Of a stretch of 14,668 nt of DNA, positions 12,626-14,668 are shown piece after piece. Position 1 is the first letter of the stretch. The number at the start of each line of letters is the position of its first letter. Source of the DNA: an uncultured Actinomycetes bacterium (GTDB lineage Bacteria; Actinomycetota; Thermoleophilia; Solirubrobacterales; Solirubrobacteraceae); contig CALAQT010000257.1 of NCBI GenBank assembly GCA_937888775.1, positions 1-14,668 on the forward strand, read 5' to 3'. The notes under the pieces were generated by a model. That model was not told the origin of the DNA. It saw only the letters and a list, made by a program, of their open reading frames with translations, and did not search any database. Both the position numbers and the translations under genes were made by a program.

Positions 12626-13791
12626 TGGCTGGCCGCGTAACCGGCGCGCTGATCGTCGTGGAGCGCAAGACCGGGCCGATCTACTACTTCAAGGCCCGCG
12701 ACCGCGACGGACGCCAGATCAAACACAAGCTCGGCCCCGTCGCCGACTGGCCGCACAAACAGGCGCAGGACGCGCTCAGGGACTTCCTGACCGACCTCGG
12801 CCGCGTCCCTGACCGTGGGGATCGGTCCGTTACGTTCGAGTACGCAGCGGGCGCGTGGCTGCGCTACATCGAGCATGAGCGCCAGCGCGCCCCGTCGACC
12901 GTCCGCGACTACCGCAACAGCGTCGCACACCATCTGGTGCCACGGTTCGGCGAACGGCCGCTCGGTCAGATCACGGTCGACGACATCGAGCGGCTGCGCT
13001 CCGAGATACTGCGCGACCTCTCCCCGCGGACGGCTCAAAAGCTGCTCGTGCTGCTGTTCGGGATCTTCCGATTCGCGGAGCGCCGCGGCTGGGTGGCGAG
13101 CAACCCGGTCGCGCACGCCGAGCGGATCACCGTCAAGCGCCGGCCAGAGTTCGCCGTGCTCTCCCCCACCGAAGTGCAAGCCGTCGCGAGAGCGACCACG
13201 ACCGAGCAGGACGCAGCGCTGATCCTCGTCGCAGCCTTCACCGGCCTGCGACTCGGGGAGCTACGCGCGCTGCGCTGGCGTGATGTCGACTTCGCCAACC
13301 GGCTCGTGCACGTCCGCCGCTCTCACTACGGCAAGGCGAGCGCCGTCGAGGGACCGCCGAAGTCGGGTCTGGCCAGGTCGGTGCCGCTGATCGACCAGGC
13401 CGCCCGCGCTCTGGACGGGCTCAGCCGACGCGAGCGGTTCACCAGCCCGGCCGATCGCGTGTTCTGCGACCCGGCCGGCGAGACGCTGAACGATGGAGCG
13501 ATCCGCGGCGCGCTGTACGACGCGCTGAAAGCCGCCCACGTCGACCGTGATCGCGGGACCGGGCAACTGTTCCGCTTCCATGATCTGCGGCACACATTCG
13601 GCACGCTCGCGGTGCAGGCGTTCCCGCTCTCCGACGTGAAGGCGTACATGGGGCACGCCGACATCGCCACCACGATGCTGTACGTGCACCATCAGCCGCA
13701 GCACGCCGCCGCTGATCGCCTTGGGCAGCTCGTCACCGACAGCGAACGGGTACCCGCGGGTACCCAACTGAGCGAATCTGAGGTGATCTAA
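12625..13791 (+). CDS. Tyrosine recombinase / phage integrase
   Basis: A 388-residue site-specific recombinase that would integrate and excise the element at the tRNA core. It has an N-terminal arm-binding domain (1-60), a core-binding SAM-like domain (about 68-165) and a catalytic domain (about 178-375). All catalytic residues are visible: Arg209 in TGLRLGEL, Lys246 in PPKSGLAR, His319 and Arg322 in HDLRHTFG, His344 in MGHAD and the nucleophile Tyr353 in TTMLYVHH. The ATG at 12625 starts directly on the upstream stop (TGATG) and is preferred over a longer frame beginning at 12568. The gene ends 54 bp before the right core, the usual position for an integrase of a tRNA-integrated element, and the GGGTACC motif pair lies inside its last codons. 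Confidence 0.96.
   Translation: MAGRVTGALIVVERKTGPIYYFKARDRDGRQIKHKLGPVADWPHKQAQDALRDFLTDLGRVPDRGDRSVTFEYAAGAWLRYIEHERQRAPSTVRDYRNSVAHHLVPRFGERPLGQITVDDIERLRSEILRDLSPRTAQKLLVLLFGIFRFAERRGWVASNPVAHAERITVKRRPEFAVLSPTEVQAVARATTTEQDAALILVAAFTGLRLGELRALRWRDVDFANRLVHVRRSHYGKASAVEGPPKSGLARSVPLIDQAARALDGLSRRERFTSPADRVFCDPAGETLNDGAIRGALYDALKAAHVDRDRGTGQLFRFHDLRHTFGTLAVQAFPLSDVKAYMGHADIATTMLYVHHQPQHAAADRLGQLVTDSERVPAGTQLSESEVI
13746..13766. promoter_or_regulatory. Right terminal GGGTACC motif pair (candidate integrase arm site)
   Basis: ACGGGTACCCGCGGGTACCC lies within the 3' end of the integrase gene, 80 bp inside the right core. It matches 5868-5888 at the left end apart from one inserted or deleted base near the middle and one at the end. 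Confidence 0.5.
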
Positions 13792-13845
13792 GCGCACTTC
13801 ACCCGCACATACAGGCCCGTAATCACTGAGGATCACGAATCGCCC

Positions 13846-13891
13846 CGGACTCATAATCCGTCGCGCGCAGGTTCGAGTCCTGCCCGGGCCA
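13846..13891 (+). repeat. attR core (46 bp, partial tRNA copy)
   Basis: An exact copy of 5760-5805. It holds the anticodon loop onward but lacks the 5' half of the tRNA, so it is not a functional gene. It marks the right border of the element. Confidence 0.95.
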
Positions 13892-13892
13892 T

Positions 13893-14388
13893 GGCAAAAG
13901 CCTGCCGATGTGGGGCGCCGAGCCGATCAGACGATTGACGCGCGAGGACATCGGCGATTACCGGGCCCGGTTGACCGATCGCGACCTCGCAGCCAGCACG
14001 CTGAACCAGACGCGCGCGATCGTCAGCGGGATCTTCGCCCTCGCGGCGGAGCGCCACGGCCTCGAGGACGACGTGTCGATCGCGTTCAAGCGAGCCAAGA
14101 CCCGCCGGGCGACCTCGGAGAAGATCAGCTTCTACCCGCCTGAACGCGGGTTCACCAACGAAGGCGGCGAGGACCTCCCCAAGATCTACCGCGTCCGCTC
14201 CGTCCCGCTGATGCCCCAGGTCGCGCTCGCTCTCACCGGGCTACTGAGCTGAGGCGTGAGTACTTCACCGATGACGACGAGCTCGTCTTCGTCAACGAGG
14301 TCGGCAACGTGAACGGCTACAACGCTCTCATCCGCCGCTACCGGACAGCGCAGAGCGCAGCCGCGTGCGCCGGCTGCGCTTACACGAA
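13893..14388 (+). pseudogene. Degraded second tyrosine integrase
   Basis: Integrase-like sequence starts about 10 bp after the right core (LPMWGAEPIRRLTREDIGDY, a core-binding domain) and runs in one frame to a TGA at 14250-14252. It continues in a second frame (REYFTDDDELVFVNEVGNV then GYNALIRRYRTAQSAA, about 14252-14362) and a third (VRRLRLHE, 14365-14388). It then stops at the second base of the HDLRH catalytic box, and the repeat-rich tail follows. Two frameshifts, a missing N-terminus and a missing His/Arg/Tyr part make it non-functional. It differs clearly from the intact integrase, so it came from another element. The 114-residue first frame could still be expressed but would be inactive. 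Confidence 0.75.
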
Positions 14389-14468
14389 TATGCCGATGTC
14401 GTCGTTATGCCGATGTCGGTGCGGAGGGGCTGCTCAGAGCGATTTTCAGTGGTGATGGGTCGGCATAA
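14389..14468. repeat. TATGCCGATGTCG repeats with inverted end (IS-like debris)
   Basis: TATGCCGATGTCG occurs at 14389 and again 17 bp later at 14406. TTATGCCGA (14405-14413) is inverted as TCGGCATAA (14460-14468). The integrase homology breaks exactly at 14388, so this may be the end of an insertion sequence or a small MITE-like insertion. No transposase is visible. Confidence 0.5.
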
Positions 14469-14482
14469 TCAGAGCGCTTGGC

Positions 14483-14663
14483 TGCGACACGAGGTCGCAC
14501 GTTTCGAGTGGATGCGCGGATTGGAGGTCCGGCTGATGTCGTGAGCGTAGTCCCGGGCTTGTGCTCAAGGCCCGTCCCCACCCTGACGTGCGTCGTCGGT
14601 GTTGAGCCGGCGTGGTTCGAAGCTCGGGGGAGAAGCTTGCGACGCGAGGTCGCACGTTGCGAG
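14483..14663. repeat. Pair of 26-bp hairpin repeats; gene-free stretch
   Basis: 14483-14508 and 14638-14663 are 24/26 identical direct repeats, 155 bp apart. Each contains TGCGAC and GTCGCA as perfect 6-bp arms around a 5-nt loop. No credible gene is seen between 14389 and the window end. They may be REP-like sequences or parts of a further mobile-element end. Confidence 0.6.
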
Positions 14664-14668
14664 AAAGC

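Noticed and set aside
13261..13854. 197-codon minus-strand frame
   Set aside because: Antisense to the integrase catalytic domain; no domain of its own.
13846..13891. A second tRNA gene
   Set aside because: Only the 3' part is present; the D arm and 5' acceptor strand are missing.
14446..14655. 69-codon minus-strand frame at the window end
   Set aside because: Composition is shadow-like, it covers the hairpin repeats, and no domain is visible.

Overview
The window is high-GC DNA, most likely from a GC-rich actinobacterium. Thermoleophilia (Solirubrobacter/Conexibacter-like) is a guess from the style of the PdxS/PdxT, P5C dehydrogenase and thioesterase proteins, not a proof. The left edge is a real sequence end: positions 1-44 are the 3' part of an Illumina TruSeq universal adapter, so the aldehyde dehydrogenase that follows is cut off by library sequence rather than by biology.

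Host region, 45-5805. It holds a 5'-truncated L-glutamate gamma-semialdehyde dehydrogenase (+), a small three-helix membrane protein (+), the PLP synthase pair pdxS-pdxT (-), a TesB-like thioesterase (+, divergent from pdxS), and a minus-strand cluster of a small membrane protein, a GNAT acetyltransferase and a MurR/RpiR regulator. A CAU-anticodon tRNA gene (5732-5805) follows.

Integrated element, about 5806-13891. The last 46 bp of the tRNA gene (5760-5805) recur exactly at 13846-13891. These copies are read as attL and attR of an approximately 8.1-kb element with a tyrosine integrase at its right end. From left to right it carries a small hypothetical protein, a scaffold-like protein, a P22-type major capsid protein, two small coupled ORFs, an iteron-like array, a ribbon-helix-helix (RHH) protein, a P27-like small terminase, a hypothetical protein, one lone minus-strand gene, a second RHH protein behind its own short repeats, an excisionase-like HTH protein, a RepA-like AAA ATPase whose 3' end is full of inverted and direct repeats, a second HTH protein, a small helical protein and the integrase. 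No portal, large terminase, tail or lysis gene is visible. This content fits a capsid-encoding phage satellite, comparable in concept to capsid-forming PICIs or the mycobacterial phiRv1/phiRv2 elements. It would build and fill its own shell with its own coat, scaffold and terminase small subunit, and borrow the portal, packaging motor and tail from a helper phage. That lifestyle is inferred from gene content.

Right flank, 13892-14668. It starts with a degraded second tyrosine integrase (two frameshifts, broken at the HxxR box), which suggests that this tRNA site has been used more than once. A gene-free stretch with short inverted and direct repeats follows and resembles insertion-sequence debris.
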